DNA of 64,000 nucleotides from G020348385 sp964538085 (GTDB taxonomy: Bacteria > Acidobacteriota > Aminicenantia > Aminicenantales > Aminicenantaceae): assembly GCA_964538085.1 (NCBI GenBank), contig CAZIDF010000014.1, forward strand, positions 29,212 to 93,211, in the 5' to 3' direction. Under the pieces are notes generated by a model. The model did not search any database and was not told where the DNA came from. It was given only the letters and a program-made list of their open reading frames with translations. A program made the translations under genes and the position numbers. Shown in pieces: positions 62,534 to 64,000 of this stretch (position 1 is its first letter; each line of letters begins with the position of its first letter).

Positions 62534-64000
62534 TTACTCTATTCGAGTATTTCTTTTCCGGAATTCAAAATCCTGGAGGTCATCATACAGATTGATCAAC
62601 TCCACCTCAGCCTTTCCCCCGCTGCTGAAAAAGACCAGGTTGAACAGGACTCCAGGGCTTTTTTTCTGGACCTGGTTCATGCCAAAACCACCTATCCGGA
62701 CGACTCCATTTTCCATCTCGTGTCCCTCTAAGAACATGAAGTCTTTGGAAATATCGGAAGGCTCGACGCCCGCAAAATGCAGATTTTCTTCGGAAAATCG
62801 AAATTCCATTCCGAACGATTTCAAGTCGAAAACGCTGCTCACGCGGACAGGAATACGGACAGTGCCATCGAATTCATGAAAGGCTCTGCCCAGAATGATC
62901 CATCCAGGCTCGTGTAACTCAGGATCCACCCGGACAAAGTAGCCCTGCTGGATTTCTGAATTAAAAATGTCTAAATCCGGATTGAATAAAATAATCGGCA
63001 GACGGTCTGGCAAGCCCAGTTTCACCCGGAACACAACGACAGCGAGAGAACCCATGTAGTTTGATTCAATCGGATATATGGATTCGCCCATGATATGGAT
63101 CATACCTTGGATCTCTTCCGCTCCTGTCACATAGTCAAACTCTTCGGTTAAGGGAGATTTTTTGACTCCCAAGTATTCCAACATCTCGTAGGGAAAGTTC
63201 ATGTCGACGGCAAAATGGCTCAGGCCTTGGGGATGGGTTATCAGTATCGGAATGGACACGATTTCCCCTGCGCTCCCTTTCGTGTTGAATGGAAACAGCC
63301 GGCGCAAATCGGGATAACTCTCCCTTTCGATCGGCCGCATGTCATAAGGCTTCATGACGAGAGAAACCTGAGAAGCCGTTTGGGCATTGGCACAGCAGGC
63401 GGGCAGGTTTATTATCCCGAGGAAATCTTCAAAAATATCTTGAGCATCACCGGGAGTTATGCTTCCGCTGCAGTTGGCATCTGCTGTCATCTGTTGGCAC
63501 AAATCAGGAGTTTGGATCCCCAAGAATATCTCGAAGGCATTTTGAGCATCGCCAGGTGTTACGCCTCCATCACCATTAACATCCCCGAGAATCGAACATG
63601 GTTTATAAGTGAAATTCGCTGTGCAGGGTTCTGGTGTAAATGCGTCAGACATATCTCCGGTGTAATTTTCTATTCTAAGAGTTCTTTGAGTATCCGAAGT
63701 GAAGGATAAGCATTCTACTTTCATCAAAATGGTGACCAGTCTGCCAGAGCTGGAGACAGGGATGACGGTTCCGCCGGTTCCCTGGATCCGGACCCTGTTT
63801 TGGCTCACGGTTTGGCTGGTTATTGACCAATTCGTGGTCAAAGTCCCGACCTGAGTTCCTTCGAAAGAAAAAACACCCCCGTCGAACACGAATTCGAATC
63901 CGAAGGAACCGAGTGTATTGTTGTTGCTGGCGATCTGGACCGCTACGCTGAAATCCTGCCCGGATGTCGCTTCGGAGGGATCGAGAATCATAGATACTGC
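62534..64000 (-). CDS. Multi-cohesin protein with a type I-like dockerin (5' partial)
   Basis: The frame stays open to the window edge beyond the ATG at 63991, so the N-terminus is missing. From the visible start there is a cohesin-like module (MILDPSEATSGQDFSVAVQI... about 1-130), a dockerin with two Ca-binding duplicates (DVNGDGGVTPGDAQNAFE and DANCSGSITPGDAQDIFE, about 137-190), then two further beta-sandwich cohesin-like modules (about 210-350 and 355-480). Carrying both cohesin and dockerin modules it could act as an adaptor scaffold. Assignment of the later modules is by fold-like pattern only. Confidence 0.75.
   Translation of the reverse strand, partial: AVSMILDPSEATSGQDFSVAVQIASNNNTLGSFGFEFVFDGGVFSFEGTQVGTLTTNWSITSQTVSQNRVRIQGTGGTVIPVSSSGRLVTILMKVECLSFTSDTQRTLRIENYTGDMSDAFTPEPCTANFTYKPCSILGDVNGDGGVTPGDAQNAFEIFLGIQTPDLCQQMTADANCSGSITPGDAQDIFEDFLGIINLPACCANAQTASQVSLVMKPYDMRPIERESYPDLRRLFPFNTKGSAGEIVSIPILITHPQGLSHFAVDMNFPYEMLEYLGVKKSPLTEEFDYVTGAEEIQGMIHIMGESIYPIESNYMGSLAVVVFRVKLGLPDRLPIILFNPDLDIFNSEIQQGYFVRVDPELHEPGWIILGRAFHEFDGTVRIPVRVSSVFDLKSFGMEFRFSEENLHFAGVEPSDISKDFMFLEGHEMENGVVRIGGFGMNQVQKKSPGVLFNLVFFSSGGKAEVELINLYDDLQDFEFRKRNTRIE

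Noticed and set aside
1..64000. CRISPR arrays, tRNA or rRNA genes, complete insertion sequences, attachment sites
   Set aside because: No regularly spaced direct repeats, no cloverleaf or conserved rRNA stretch, and no transposase or integrase reading frame were found by eye; a tRNAscan/Infernal run would be needed to be certain for tRNAs.

Overview
The window reads as a chromosomal segment of a Gram-negative, probably anaerobic, heterotrophic bacterium. The gene styles recall Candidatus Aminicenantes / Acidobacteriota-like lineages: Oar-type TonB-dependent receptors with a carboxypeptidase-regulatory N-domain, zinc-ribbon/Hanks kinase/TPR proteins, a split glycine decarboxylase P-protein, Fe-S aldo/keto reductases and an anaerobic sulfatase maturase. 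The taxonomic guess is inference from gene content; no rRNA or tRNA gene was seen.

Layout. (1) 1-9.7 kb, minus strand: a peptide and amino-acid utilisation cluster of a polysaccharide-deacetylase-fold lipid-anchored or secreted protein, DAACS and GltS-type symporters, a POT-like peptide transporter, an M24 Xaa-Pro peptidase and an M1-type peptidase cut by the window edge. A roughly 150-bp element with 18-bp terminal inverted repeats and three internal hairpins lies between two of these genes. (2) 9.8-20.6 kb: a small-multidrug-export family membrane protein, a serine beta-lactamase-fold hydrolase, a SPOR-NlpC/P60 lipoprotein, an Fe-S aldo/keto reductase, and two ECF sigma-factor operons. One of these carries a pseudopilin-like protein and the other an S41 protease; a HEAT-repeat gene remnant precedes the second. 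(3) 20.7-28.2 kb: two apparent lipid-trafficking systems face each other, a YdbH/YdbL-type pair and a complete Mla/MCE ABC system (LapA-like, MlaE, MlaF, MlaD, auxiliary lipoprotein). (4) 28.3-36.3 kb: a second aldo/keto reductase, a BlaI repressor with a clear promoter and twin operators driving a BlaR1-like M56 protein with three TonB C-domains, then gcvPA-gcvPB and an NAD-kinase-like gene. (5) 36.3-40.9 kb: membrane proteins, a fabH relic, a class V aminotransferase and a two-domain hypothetical. (6) 41-52.8 kb: two Hanks-type kinases with TPRs, a TonB-dependent receptor, a small secreted carboxypeptidase-regulatory-like protein and an FHA-GAF-AAA+ sigma-54 activator. Three of these transcription units have GG-N10-GC sigma-54-type promoters, so the block looks like one phospho-signalling regulon. 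(7) 52.9-61 kb: a multi-pass glycosyltransferase-like protein, a Tat metallophosphatase, two sulfatases and an anSME maturase with a SEC-C tail. (8) 61-64 kb: two secreted proteins with cohesin-like modules, one also with a dockerin, suggesting a small cohesin/dockerin surface complex.

A dispersed palindromic repeat family (core GGGGACAGGATATCCT) occurs five times, plus one shorter relative. Four copies overlap the stop codon of a gene. Two gene relics (HEAT-repeat, fabH) were found in apparently non-coding DNA.
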